From CAG-791 sp000431495 (lineage in GTDB: Bacteria; Bacillota; Clostridia; Lachnospirales; Lachnospiraceae), in the NCBI GenBank assembly GCA_052117605.1, contig JBQKIT010000005.1: DNA of 64,000 bases. One strand, written 5' to 3'. The translations under genes were made by a program, and so were the position numbers. The notes under the pieces were generated by a model, which saw only the letters and a list, made by a program, of their open reading frames with translations, had not been told where the DNA came from and made no database searches. How positions within the stretch are numbered: the stretch's first letter is position 1; the number at the start of each line of letters is the position of its first letter. Shown piece after piece: positions 1 through 8,072 of the stretch.

Positions 1-185
1 CCATCGCTGAAGAGCTTAAGAATGGCAATAAAGTTCAGATCGTTGGATTTGGTACTTTCGAGGTTTCCGAGAGAGCAGCAAGAGAGGGACGTAACCCTCA
101 TACCGGTGAGACCATGAAGATTGAGGCTTCCAAGGCTCCCAAGTTCAAGGCTGGTAAGGCTCTGAAGGATGCTGTCAACGCATAA
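1..185 (+). CDS. hup: HU-type DNA-binding protein, 5' truncated
   Basis: Only the last 60 residues are in the window (codons from position 3, stop TAA at 183-185). They carry the HU beta-arm and C-terminal helix signature: IVGFGTFEV near the start, then GRNPHTGE, then FKAGKALKDAV. HU is a small dimeric nucleoid protein that bends and compacts DNA. HU next to rqcP and divIC is a conserved Firmicute order, which supports the call. Codon use is strongly biased, as expected of an abundant protein. The start lies outside the window. Confidence 0.95.
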   Translation, partial: IAEELKNGNKVQIVGFGTFEVSERAAREGRNPHTGETMKIEASKAPKFKAGKALKDAVNA

Positions 186-225
186 TTGCCCGCAGAGCAG
201 AAGCGGTTTTTCAGTGTGACAGTCG

Positions 226-259
226 GAATGTCCGGGGATCATCCCCGGACATTCTTTTT
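226..259 (+). terminator. Rho-independent terminator after hup
   Basis: A perfect 13-bp stem (226-238 with 242-254) with a 3-nt loop is followed by TTTTT. It ends the hup transcript before rqcP. Confidence 0.9.
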
Positions 260-332
260 CGATTAGGAGGGGATTTCTGAAAGCTCTTCAGGAAGCTTTT
301 GGAATCCGTTATTTTCAAGAAGGATTATTTTC

Positions 333-572
333 ATGCGTTTAGATAAATATCTTAAGGTGTCCAGACTGATCAAACGCCGTACGGTGGCCAATGAGGCGTG
401 CGACAACGGGCGGGTAACGCTCAATGGGAAGACGGCACGCGCCAGTGCGGAAGTAAAGCCTGGCGATGTCATCGGGATTTCCTTTGGAGACAAGGAAGTC
501 CGCGCCGAGGTGCTTGCCGTGCAGGAGACGGTCCGGAAGGATGCGGCGGGGGATCTTTTCCGTTATCTGTAG
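333..572 (+). CDS. rqcP: RqcP, S4-domain ribosome quality control RNA-binding protein
   Basis: 79 residues, almost entirely one S4 RNA-binding domain: MRLDKYLKVSRLIKRRT at the N-terminus, then NGRVTLNGK and an acidic C-terminal half. The length matches the YabO/RqcP family. In Bacillus the protein binds the 50S subunit and helps RqcH extend poly-alanine tails on stalled nascent chains; that role is taken from the family. The heat-shock protein Hsp15 has the same fold, but the position between hup and divIC favours RqcP. Confidence 0.88.
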   Translation: MRLDKYLKVSRLIKRRTVANEACDNGRVTLNGKTARASAEVKPGDVIGISFGDKEVRAEVLAVQETVRKDAAGDLFRYL

Positions 573-664
573 GCTGCTGCAAATTGTGATAGAATAATCA
601 TAAGATCATAAAATGCACGGCAGAAGGTTTGCATTCTTGTATCAAAACGTGAGGCAGACAGGAA

Positions 665-994
665 ATGGCAAAGGCCAGACGAAGACTTGTATATCGGAAA
701 AAATCACAGAACCGCTTCAGTATGGTGCTTGCAATCACCGTGATGCTTGTCATACTCGCTGCGGTATCGGTGCGCGGACTGCAGCTCCAGAAGGAGCTCA
801 CCGGCTATCAGGAGAAGAAGGCGGAGCTGGAGCAGCAGATTGCGGAAGAGGAGCAGCGGACCAAGGACATCGAGGAGTATTCCAAGTACACAAAGACGGA
901 TGAGTACGTGGAAGAAGTTGCCCGTGATAAGCTTGGACTGGTGAAGCAGGGAGAGATCATTTTTAAGAATACGGGCAAAGCCTCCGGAAATTAG
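665..994 (+). CDS. divIC: Septum formation initiator (DivIC/FtsB family)
   Basis: 109 residues: a basic cytoplasmic N-terminus (1-17), one membrane segment at about 19-36, then a coiled coil rich in Glu, Gln and Lys at about 40-75 (QKELTGYQEKKAELEQQ), and the conserved C-terminal part with YVEEVARDKLGLVK. This is the bitopic layout of DivIC/FtsB, which works with FtsL and DivIB at the septum. yabP and yabQ, which often precede it in spore formers, are absent. Confidence 0.88.
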   Translation: MAKARRRLVYRKKSQNRFSMVLAITVMLVILAAVSVRGLQLQKELTGYQEKKAELEQQIAEEEQRTKDIEEYSKYTKTDEYVEEVARDKLGLVKQGEIIFKNTGKASGN

Positions 995-1062
995 GAACCG
1001 GCAGTCTTTGCCGGACGACAGATGAGGCGGAATCCCGGAGATTCCGGGAAACAGAACAGCAG

Positions 1063-1093
1063 GGACCGGACAGAAAGACTGTCCGGTCCTTTT
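1063..1093 (+). terminator. Rho-independent terminator between divIC and tilS
   Basis: An 11-bp perfect stem (1063-1073 with 1079-1089), 5-nt loop and TTTT. It lies inside the long upstream extension of the tilS frame and so argues for the later tilS start at 1145. Confidence 0.75.
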
Positions 1094-1144
1094 CCGACAA
1101 CAACAAAAGAACCCAGAAAGAATGAAAGTCGTGAACGAAAAGAA

Positions 1145-2638
1145 ATGAACCATCAGGATCTGAAGGAAGAAGTTCGGAATACTCTCCGTGAATTTCACAT
1201 GGTAAGCAGGGGGGACCGTATCGTTGCCGGAGTGTCCGGCGGTGCGGACTCGGTTTGTCTTCTGCTTCTTATGCAGGAGCTTGCAAAAGAACTGTCTGTA
1301 CGGATCTACGCAGTTCATGTGAACCATGGACTGCGAAAAACGGCGGGAAGAGATGAGTGGTTTACAGAAGAGCTCTGCAGTCGGCTTGAGATTCCGCTGC
1401 GAATTTATCGGATTGATGCCGCAGAGGAAGCGAAAAGGAGGCGGATCGGTGTAGAGGAAGCTGGTCGGGAGCTCCGTTATGGGCTGTTCGGCAGAGCCTG
1501 CAGGGAGTGGGAACAAGAGGAGACGGGGAGCGGGGCAGGGTCGTTTTGCTGGAAAATTGCGGTGGCACATCACTGCGAGGACAGCGCGGAAACCGTATTG
1601 ATGAATCTCTGCAGAGGAACGTCACTGAAGGGATTGTCCGGGATCCGGCCTGTCAATGGTGATATCATCCGGCCGCTCATCCGCTGCTCGCGTGCCGGTA
1701 TAGAGGAGGAGCTGAGACGCCGGGGACAGAGCTGGTGCACGGATGAAAGCAATGAGGATCTTGCCTATACAAGGAACCTTATCAGAAATCGTATTCTTCC
1801 GGAACTGTGCGAAGGAGTGAATGCAAGAGCTTCGGAGCACATCTGCAGGACGGCGGAGGACCTTGCGGCTTCGGATGCTTTTCTTGAGGAGCTGACCGCA
1901 AAGAGCAGGAAGGAATGCAGAAATCCGGATGGAAAGGAATGCTACCTCACATCAAAGCTTCTGGGGCTTCCGCCTTATCTCAGGAAGCGGACGCTCTATC
2001 TTCTTCTGTCTGAAAGCTGCGGACAGAAGGATCTTACGTCGGAGCATGTCGCACTTCTGGAGAAGCTACTTGGAACAGAAGGAAGTCACAGTGTGGATTT
2101 TCCGGGAGGCATCCGGGCTGAAAAAAGTTATGATGAGCTCAGACTGATTCGGCACAGCGAGGGGAAGACGGAACTGATCGGAACGGGTGGAAAAGCCGCA
2201 GCAGACAGAGCAGAACGGACAAAGAACAGACTGTGTCCGGAGAGCGAGGAGGCATATCTTGTCAGAGTGTTTCCATACAGCGGAAATCCGGCTGACATCC
2301 CGGCAGATCCATATACGAAATGGTTCGATTATGATAGAATATCTTCGTTTCTGACGTTTCGGACAAGAAGAGAAGGCGACAGCATCGCAATCGGATTTCG
2401 CAGGCGGAATACGGATACTGCGGAGACAATTCCGGGACGCGAGGAGCAGAAGTTTTGCCGGAAGAAGCTGACAAGGGTTATGATTGATCAGAAGATTCCG
2501 GCGGCGTGGCGGGACCGAATGGTTCTTCCGACGGACGGAGACCGGATCCTCTGGGTCCCCGGAGGGCAGATCGGAGCGGATTTCCGAATCTGCAGTGAGA
2601 CAAAGAAAATTCTGGAGCTATCATTGAAAGAACAATGA
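1145..2638 (+). CDS. tilS: tRNA(Ile)-lysidine synthase TilS
   Basis: 497 residues from ATG 1145. The PP-loop ATP pyrophosphatase motif SGGADS is at residues 31-36, followed by HVNHGLRKTA. VAHHCEDSAETVLMNL is the conserved substrate loop, and NLIRNRILPEL follows it. The C-terminal third has the TilS substrate-binding/C-terminal domain. The enzyme converts C34 of tRNA-Ile(CAU) to lysidine, which is essential for AUA decoding. The frame is open back to 1022, but a terminator hairpin lies in that stretch, so the start at 1145 is preferred. It is followed by hpt, the usual Firmicute order. Confidence 0.93.
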   Translation: MNHQDLKEEVRNTLREFHMVSRGDRIVAGVSGGADSVCLLLLMQELAKELSVRIYAVHVNHGLRKTAGRDEWFTEELCSRLEIPLRIYRIDAAEEAKRRRIGVEEAGRELRYGLFGRACREWEQEETGSGAGSFCWKIAVAHHCEDSAETVLMNLCRGTSLKGLSGIRPVNGDIIRPLIRCSRAGIEEELRRRGQSWCTDESNEDLAYTRNLIRNRILPELCEGVNARASEHICRTAEDLAASDAFLEELTAKSRKECRNPDGKECYLTSKLLGLPPYLRKRTLYLLLSESCGQKDLTSEHVALLEKLLGTEGSHSVDFPGGIRAEKSYDELRLIRHSEGKTELIGTGGKAAADRAERTKNRLCPESEEAYLVRVFPYSGNPADIPADPYTKWFDYDRISSFLTFRTRREGDSIAIGFRRRNTDTAETIPGREEQKFCRKKLTRVMIDQKIPAAWRDRMVLPTDGDRILWVPGGQIGADFRICSETKKILELSLKEQ

Positions 2639-2652
2639 GGAAAGAGGGCAAA

Positions 2653-3174
2653 ATGGCTGAGAAGATTACAGTACTGATCACCGAGGAAGAAATTGACAGA
2701 AGAGTCCGCGAGCTGGCGGCTCAGATTTCCAAAGATTATGAAGGAAGGAAGATCCGCATGGTCGGTATCCTGAAGGGTGCAAGCTTCTTCATGTGCGAGC
2801 TGGCAAAGCGCATTACCGTTCCGGTTTCCATTGACTTCATGCAGGTATCCAGCTATGGCGGAGCAACAGAGTCCACCGGAACTGTCCGGATTCGCAAGGA
2901 TCTGGATGAGTCCATTGAAGGACTGGACGTGATCATCGTGGAAGACATTGTAGATTCCGGACGGACACTTGCATTCCTCGGAGATTTCCTGAAGAGCAAG
3001 GGAGCAAAGAGCATCCGTTACTGCACGCTTCTGGATAAGCCGGAGCGCCGTGTCGTGGATTTGAAGGCAGATTATGCGGGATTTGAGATTCCCGATCAGT
3101 TCGTGGTCGGATACGGCATGGATTATGATCAGGAATACCGGAATCTTCCTTACATCGGCGTGGTTGAGCTCTGA
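2653..3174 (+). CDS. hpt: Hypoxanthine phosphoribosyltransferase
   Basis: 173 residues from ATG 2653, which has a GGAAAGAGG ribosome site just upstream; an alternative ATG at 2635 overlaps the tilS stop. VIIVEDIVDSGRTL is the PRPP-binding loop and GILKGASFFMCEL the early substrate loop; FVVGYGMDYDQEYRNLPYIG is the typical C-terminal signature. It salvages hypoxanthine and guanine to IMP and GMP. The tilS-hpt-ftsH order is conserved in Firmicutes. Confidence 0.95.
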   Translation: MAEKITVLITEEEIDRRVRELAAQISKDYEGRKIRMVGILKGASFFMCELAKRITVPVSIDFMQVSSYGGATESTGTVRIRKDLDESIEGLDVIIVEDIVDSGRTLAFLGDFLKSKGAKSIRYCTLLDKPERRVVDLKADYAGFEIPDQFVVGYGMDYDQEYRNLPYIGVVEL

Positions 3175-3255
3175 AGCGGTGACTTGAAGGAAGAGAACAT
3201 TCAGAATTCAGGGTGGACAAGGCCGCAGCGGTGACTGCGGTAAGAAAGGTTTGAG

Positions 3256-5130
3256 TTGGATACGAACGATAACAGAAATACAGGAAACCGCATGGTGGTC
3301 GGTGTTGTCGCGATCATGATGATTTTTATTCTGATCCAGTTTGTGAGGGGAACCTACGGACAGCCGCAGAACTATTATACGCAGGAAGCGTATGAGAAGG
3401 ATCTTCAGAACAGCCAGGTGGTTTCCGTGGAAATTGTCCCGAATCAGGAAACACCAACCGGCTCTGCAGTGGTTACTCTTTCGGGCGGAGCGGTACGGAC
3501 CCTGTATGCGACGGACATCACAAAGACCGAGGCGCTGACCAGAGAGAACGGGATTGAACCTGTGGTGGATGATGTTCCGAGAGAAAGCTGGTTCATGACA
3601 AGCGTCCTGCCGATGCTTCTTGTTGCTGTGGTCTGCCTGCTCTTCTTCTATATGATGAGTGCGCAGCAGATGGGAGGCGGCGGTGCCAACGCAAAGATGA
3701 TGAATTTCGGCAAAAGCCGCGCACAGCTTGCCAATGAGAAGGACCGTGTCACATTTCAGGATGTAGCGGGCTTGGAGGAGGAGAAGTCGGATCTGGAAGA
3801 AATCGTGGATTTCCTGAAGGATCCCGCGAAGTACACCTCTCTGGGGGCAAGGATTCCGAAGGGCGTCCTTCTGGAAGGCGCTCCCGGAACCGGAAAAACG
3901 CTGCTTGCAAAGGCAGTAGCGGGTGAAGCGGGGGTTCCGTTTTATTCCATTTCCGGCTCGGATTTTGTGGAAATGTTTGTCGGCGTCGGTGCAAGCCGTG
4001 TGCGTGACATGTTTGAGGAAGCCAAGAAGAACAGCCCCTGCATTGTCTTTATTGACGAGATCGATGCGGTGGCAAGGCGGCGCGGAACCGGTGTCGGCGG
4101 CGGACATGATGAAAGAGAGCAGACACTGAATCAGCTTCTTGTGGAGATGGATGGCTTCGGCGTCAACGAAGGAATTATTGTGATGGCGGCGACCAACCGC
4201 GCGGACATTCTGGATCCTGCGATTCTGCGGCCGGGCCGCTTTGACCGGAAGATCACAGTGGCTCGTCCGGACGTAAAGGGACGTGAAGAAATTCTCGCCG
4301 TTCATGCAAGAAAGAAGCCGCTGGGGGATGATGTCAATCTGACGGAGATTGCACAGACAACGGCAGGATTTTCCGGAGCGGATCTGGAAAATCTTCTGAA
4401 TGAAGCGGCAATCCGTGCAGCCAGAGAGAACCGGCCTTACATCAATCAGACGGATATCCGGGCAGCCTTCATCAAGGTGGGAATTGGAGCGGAGAAGAAG
4501 AGTCGTGTGATCTCCGACAAGGAGAAGAGAATTACAGCCTATCATGAGAGCGGACATGCGATTTTGTTCCATGAGCTGGAGGATGTCGGGCCGGTCTACA
4601 GCGTTTCCATCATTCCCACCGGAGTCGGGGCAGCCGGCTATACCATGCCGCTTCCGTCACGTGACGAGATGTTTGCAACAAGAGGTCAGATGCTGCATGA
4701 AATTATGGTCGATTTCGGCGGACGGATTGCAGAGGAACTGATTCTGGATGACATTACAACCGGAGCCTCCAATGATATTCAGAAGGCGACCGCAACGGCC
4801 AGAAGCATGGTGACAAAGTATGGGATGAGTGCCAGCATCGGCACCATCAACTATCAGCAGGAGGAGGAAGACGTATTCCTTGGCTATGATCTCGGACACA
4901 GCTCCCGCAACAGCGAGTACATGGCGGGCGAAATTGACAAGGAAGTCAAGGCGATCATCGACCGGTGCTATGAGGATGCGAAAACGATTATCATGGCACA
5001 TGAGGATGTGCTGCATGCCAGCGCGAAGCTCCTGATGGAAAAGGAAAAGATCACCGGCGAAGAGTTCGACGCCTTGTTTGCATCCGGCACGAAGGCTGAT
5101 AATGAGGGAAGATGTCAGACTCAACTGTGA
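3256..5130 (+). CDS. ftsH: ATP-dependent zinc metalloprotease FtsH
   Basis: 624 residues with a TTG start at 3256, chosen because AGAAAGG lies 5-8 nt upstream. Two membrane segments (about 12-30 and 117-135) flank a short extracytoplasmic domain. The AAA+ module has Walker A GAPGTGKT (208-215), Walker B VFIDEID (264-270) and the SRH arginines around ILRPGRFDRK. The protease zinc motif HESGH is at 430-434. FtsH is a hexameric membrane protease that degrades unassembled or damaged membrane proteins and some regulators. The length is normal and all catalytic residues are present. Confidence 0.97.
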   Translation: MDTNDNRNTGNRMVVGVVAIMMIFILIQFVRGTYGQPQNYYTQEAYEKDLQNSQVVSVEIVPNQETPTGSAVVTLSGGAVRTLYATDITKTEALTRENGIEPVVDDVPRESWFMTSVLPMLLVAVVCLLFFYMMSAQQMGGGGANAKMMNFGKSRAQLANEKDRVTFQDVAGLEEEKSDLEEIVDFLKDPAKYTSLGARIPKGVLLEGAPGTGKTLLAKAVAGEAGVPFYSISGSDFVEMFVGVGASRVRDMFEEAKKNSPCIVFIDEIDAVARRRGTGVGGGHDEREQTLNQLLVEMDGFGVNEGIIVMAATNRADILDPAILRPGRFDRKITVARPDVKGREEILAVHARKKPLGDDVNLTEIAQTTAGFSGADLENLLNEAAIRAARENRPYINQTDIRAAFIKVGIGAEKKSRVISDKEKRITAYHESGHAILFHELEDVGPVYSVSIIPTGVGAAGYTMPLPSRDEMFATRGQMLHEIMVDFGGRIAEELILDDITTGASNDIQKATATARSMVTKYGMSASIGTINYQQEEEDVFLGYDLGHSSRNSEYMAGEIDKEVKAIIDRCYEDAKTIIMAHEDVLHASAKLLMEKEKITGEEFDALFASGTKADNEGRCQTQL

Positions 5131-5181
5131 ACATGCACAAAAACGACGGAATGAATTTGTAAATTTCATGCAATCGGTGAA

Positions 5182-5213
5182 TTGCCCGAAAAGAGGGGAA
5201 CTGCTACTATACT
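5182..5213 (+). promoter_or_regulatory. Candidate promoter of the C-rich small RNA
   Basis: TTGCCC (5182-5187) lies 17 nt before TACTAT (5205-5210); TATACT at 5208-5213 is an alternative -10. Both boxes are imperfect. The predicted start is at about 5217-5221, just before a C6 run. Confidence 0.4.
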
Positions 5214-5218
5214 ACTTG

Positions 5219-5310
5219 TAACCCCCCAATACATTATAAGTTTTTGCTATACCCCATTAGAAGTTTTACCTTCTCAAAAACGACGGCCCCCCCAAGCACC
5301 GTCGTTTTTG
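5219..5310 (+). ncRNA. Candidate C-rich trans-acting small RNA
   Basis: The stretch between ftsH and fba has no credible protein but has sRNA architecture. A promoter-like sequence is followed by about 92 nt with two unpaired C-runs (C6 near 5222-5227, C4 near 5252-5255), a small hairpin with an AGAAG/CTTCT stem, and a strong terminator. The terminator stem is AAAAACGACGG (5276-5286) with its complement (5299-5309), and its loop holds seven C. C-rich loops in Firmicute sRNAs such as RsaE/RoxS pair with G-rich ribosome sites; membership in that class is inferred from layout only. It may simply be the ftsH terminator. Confidence 0.45.
5276..5309 (+). terminator. Rho-independent terminator after ftsH / of the candidate sRNA
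   Basis: A perfect 11-bp stem (5276-5286 with 5299-5309) ends in TTTTT; the 12-nt loop is C7 followed by AAGCA. Confidence 0.9.
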
Positions 5311-5343
5311 CTTGTCTATAATTTCTTTTTCAGACATTTTCTG

Positions 5344-5404
5344 TTCCAATTTCCCTGTAGGTGCGTTATAATTGCAGTCGGTAACATTGTTGATTTTTTA
5401 TCAA
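5344..5404 (+). promoter_or_regulatory. fba promoter with Rex-like operator
   Basis: A consensus -10 TATAAT lies at 5367-5372 with a weak -35 TTCCAA at 5344-5349 (17-nt spacer). Eight or so bases after the expected start is TTGTTGA-TTTT-TTATCAA (5387-5404), a 7-4-7 inverted repeat that matches the clostridial Rex consensus TTGTTAA-N4-TTAACAA at 12 of 14 positions. Rex represses when NADH is low. Confidence 0.55.
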
Positions 5405-5440
5405 TCAAGGTTTCTATTTCAGGGAAAGGTGGTATTTGAT

Positions 5441-6379
5441 ATGCCTATCGTTACTAGTACAGAACTGTTTAAGAAGGCTTATGACGGCGGCTACGCAATC
5501 GGAGCTTTCAACATCAACAACATGGAAATCGTTCAGGGAATCACGGACGCAGCAGCAGAGCTGAAGAGCCCCGTTATTCTTCAGGCTTCCCAGGGCGCAA
5601 GAAAGTATGCGAATTCCGTATACCTTGTCAAGCTTGTTGAGGCAGCAGCAGAGCTTCACCCGGAGCTTCCGATCGTTCTTCATCTGGATCACGGTGCAGA
5701 TTTTGAGACCTGCAAGGATTGCATCGACAACGGATTTACTTCCGTTATGATCGACTACTCCGGCCATCCGTTCCAGGAGAACATTGAGGTTTCCAGAAAG
5801 GTTGCTGAATATGCTCATGAGCGCGGCGTTGTTGTAGAGGCTGAGCTTGGAACTCTGGCAGGACAGGAAGACGCTGTTTCTGTAGAGGCGGATAAGGCAT
5901 TCTATACGCATCCGGAAGAGGTTGAAGAGTTTGTGGAGAAGACCGGCGTTGATTCTCTGGCTATCGCAATCGGAACCTCTCACGGCGCTTACAAGTTCAA
6001 GCCCGGCACCGAGCCGAAGCTTCGCCTGGATATTCTGGAAGAGGTTTCCAGAAGACTTCCCGGATTCCCGATCGTTCTTCACGGATCTTCTTCTGTTCCT
6101 CAGGAATATGTCAAGATCATCAACGAGCACGGCGGCAAGCTGGTTGACGCAATCGGCGTTCCGGAAGATCAGCTTCGCGAGGCTGCAAAGCGCGCTGTCT
6201 GCAAGATCAACATTGACTCCGACCTTCGTCTGGGCATGACTGCAGGCATCCGTCAGCATTTTGTTGAGCATCCGGATCACTTTGATCCTCGTCAGTATCT
6301 TGGCGACGGCCGCGCAAATGTTAAGGCTATCGTTGAGCACAAGATCAAGAACGTTCTTGGTTCTGACAACAAGATCTGA
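5441..6379 (+). CDS. fba: Class II fructose-bisphosphate aldolase
   Basis: 312 residues from ATG 5441, with AAAGGTGG 8-15 nt upstream. GAFNINNMEI near the start, HLDHGADFETCKDCI with the first zinc histidine region, VEAELGTLAGQED, and the C-terminal HGSSSVP motif mark the zinc-dependent aldolase. It interconverts fructose 1,6-bisphosphate with DHAP and glyceraldehyde 3-phosphate. It stands alone between its own promoter and a strong terminator. Codon use is strongly biased, as in pckA and ugpC, suggesting high expression. Redox control through the upstream operator is inferred. Confidence 0.95.
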   Translation: MPIVTSTELFKKAYDGGYAIGAFNINNMEIVQGITDAAAELKSPVILQASQGARKYANSVYLVKLVEAAAELHPELPIVLHLDHGADFETCKDCIDNGFTSVMIDYSGHPFQENIEVSRKVAEYAHERGVVVEAELGTLAGQEDAVSVEADKAFYTHPEEVEEFVEKTGVDSLAIAIGTSHGAYKFKPGTEPKLRLDILEEVSRRLPGFPIVLHGSSSVPQEYVKIINEHGGKLVDAIGVPEDQLREAAKRAVCKINIDSDLRLGMTAGIRQHFVEHPDHFDPRQYLGDGRANVKAIVEHKIKNVLGSDNKI

Positions 6380-6410
6380 GCCATCTTACAGAATGGATCT
6401 TCATAAAATC

Positions 6411-6449
6411 AAAAAAGATCTGCAGCTTCACGCTGCAGATCTTTTTTTT
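6411..6449 (+). terminator. Terminator between convergent fba and murG
   Basis: A 16-bp stem (6411-6426 with 6432-6447) flanked by A6 on the left and T8 on the right can work in both directions, serving fba and the facing murG. Confidence 0.92.
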
Positions 6450-6481
6450 GATGGGTGCCTCGGAACTGTGTAAGTCCGGAA

Positions 6482-7540
6482 TTATTTCGCCTCCTGCTCA
6501 ATCAGATTGAGAACAAGGCGGTTGGAATCGGTCTGAGAGCTCTTCTCCATTGCGGAAATGTACTGATCGCGATGCTCATAGAGCTCGGAAATTTTCTCCA
6601 GAATAACATCCGGAAGATCATCATCCTGAACAACAATGCTGTAGCCCTGTGCCTCAAAGGAGGCGGCGTTCAGCTTTTGATCGCCGCGCCCCGTGGGGAG
6701 CGGAACCAGGAGATTTGGCTTCTTGAGAGCGAGAAGCTCACAGATGGCATTGGCACCGGCGCGGGACAGAACAATGTCTGCCATGGCGTAGAGATCCTTC
6801 AGATCCTCCTTGACATATTCGAACTGGCGATAGCCGGGACGCGTAAGAAGGAGGTTGTCCATCTTGTCCTTGCCGCAAAGGTGAACAATCTGAAATTTCT
6901 GCAGGAGCGCATCCAGATTATCACGAACTGTTTTGTTCACGGAGGAGGCGCCGAGGGAGCCTCCGATGACCATCAGAACCGGCTTGCTTTCATCGAAGCC
7001 GCACAGCTCGAGTCCGCGCTTCCGATCACCATGAAAAAGCTCGTCACGGATTGGCGTTCCGGTAAGAACCGCCTTGGAATCCGGAAGCCCCTTCATCGTT
7101 TCAGGGAAGTTGCAGCAGACCTTGGTGGAAAATGGGACGCACAGCTTATTCGCGAGTCCGGGGGTCATGTCTGACTCATGAATGATGCAGGGAATATGAA
7201 GGGAGTGTGCGGCATGAACAACCGGAACACCGACATAGCCGCCCTTGGAGAAGACGATATTGGGTGCAAACTCCTTCAAAAATTTGTGAGCCTCCTGATA
7301 GCCGCGGATGACCCGGAAAGGATCGGAAAAGTTCTTCGGGTCAAAATACCGGCGAAGCTTTCCGGTTTCAATGGGGATATAGGGAATATCGTAGTCGGCA
7401 ACTAGTTTTTTCTCAATGCCGCCGATGGATCCGATGTAGGCAATTTCATATCCGGCATCACGCAGATAAGGGATCAAAGCCAGATTGGGAGTACAATGGC
7501 CGGCGGTTCCGCCTCCGGTCAGTACAATTTTCTTGCTCAT
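6482..7540 (-). CDS. murG: Undecaprenyl-PP-MurNAc-pentapeptide GlcNAc transferase MurG
   Basis: 352 residues from ATG 7540; a GTG at 7552 is the alternative start. GGGTAGH at residues 9-15 is the glycine-rich acceptor loop, FSKGGYVGVP follows, and the C-terminal half has the UDP-GlcNAc site with GGSLGAS and SRAGANAICELLALKKPNLLVPL. MurG makes lipid II from lipid I on the inner membrane face. It sits 48 bp after a TSCPD-domain gene in the same direction and probably shares its promoter, well away from any mur/div cluster. Confidence 0.95.
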   Translation of the reverse strand: MSKKIVLTGGGTAGHCTPNLALIPYLRDAGYEIAYIGSIGGIEKKLVADYDIPYIPIETGKLRRYFDPKNFSDPFRVIRGYQEAHKFLKEFAPNIVFSKGGYVGVPVVHAAHSLHIPCIIHESDMTPGLANKLCVPFSTKVCCNFPETMKGLPDSKAVLTGTPIRDELFHGDRKRGLELCGFDESKPVLMVIGGSLGASSVNKTVRDNLDALLQKFQIVHLCGKDKMDNLLLTRPGYRQFEYVKEDLKDLYAMADIVLSRAGANAICELLALKKPNLLVPLPTGRGDQKLNAASFEAQGYSIVVQDDDLPDVILEKISELYEHRDQYISAMEKSSQTDSNRLVLNLIEQEAK

Positions 7541-7588
7541 GGATAAATTCACCTCATAAAGAATTTGTGCTGCAGATCGGTGCGCTGC

Positions 7589-7840
7589 TTAGTTCAGTTC
7601 AGAGAGAGCGGCGCGGATCGCGCGGGAAAGCTGATCAGGACATGAGGTGCTCTTGAAGCCACAGGTGGTTCCTTCCAGAAGATCAGCGATTTCTTCTGCC
7701 TTTTTTCCCTCTACGAGGCGGGTAATTCCCTTCAGATTACCGTTGCAGCCGCCGGTAAAGGCAACCTTGCGAATGATATGCTCGGGATCAATTTCCAGTT
7801 CAATCTGGGTGGAACAGGTTCCGGATGTTTTATAGATCAT
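7589..7840 (-). CDS. TSCPD domain-containing protein (TIGR03905-like)
   Basis: 83 residues. It ends with a CGFKSTSCPDQLSRAI segment, the TSCPD motif also found at the C-terminus of some ribonucleotide reductases. It has four cysteines in all (CST, GCNG, TTCG, SCPD), suggesting metal binding. Stand-alone proteins of this kind are common in Clostridia and their role is unknown. It is the first gene of a likely two-gene unit with murG, with a -10 box TATAAT on the minus strand at 7896-7901. Confidence 0.8.
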   Translation of the reverse strand: MIYKTSGTCSTQIELEIDPEHIIRKVAFTGGCNGNLKGITRLVEGKKAEEIADLLEGTTCGFKSTSCPDQLSRAIRAALSELN

Positions 7841-7872
7841 AGTGTGTACTCTTCCTTTTTTGTTTTCTGTGA

Positions 7873-7901
7873 TTGAAATTTGCTACTAAATTGATATTAT
7901 A
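7873..7901. promoter_or_regulatory. Overlapping divergent promoters (TSCPD-murG and pgi)
   Basis: Plus strand: TTGAAA (7873-7878), 16-nt spacer, TATTAT (7895-7900) preceded by TGA, reading to pgi. Minus strand: TATAAT at 7901-7896 reading to the TSCPD gene, with a weak -35. The two -10 boxes share five bases, so the two directions should compete. Confidence 0.55.
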
Positions 7902-8072
7902 CGACACTATTTTTCTTTTTCCTACCTGTGCGGTGGTTATACGGGACGTCTTGCATTCATTATTTCAGACTGATAAACTTAGGAACGGTAAATCGTCTTG
8001 TCTGTGTTCAGGAAAGGCCCGGTCATCCGAACAGATTCATGAGACGAGGACTGTGCACGGCACAGGAGGAAA

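Noticed and set aside
1022..1144. N-terminal extension of TilS
   Set aside because: It contains a terminator hairpin and has no TilS similarity; the PP-loop motif falls at the normal place from ATG 1145.
3208..4572. 454-codon open frame on the minus strand
   Set aside because: It lies fully opposite ftsH, has no ribosome site or domain, and arises from biased codons on the coding strand.
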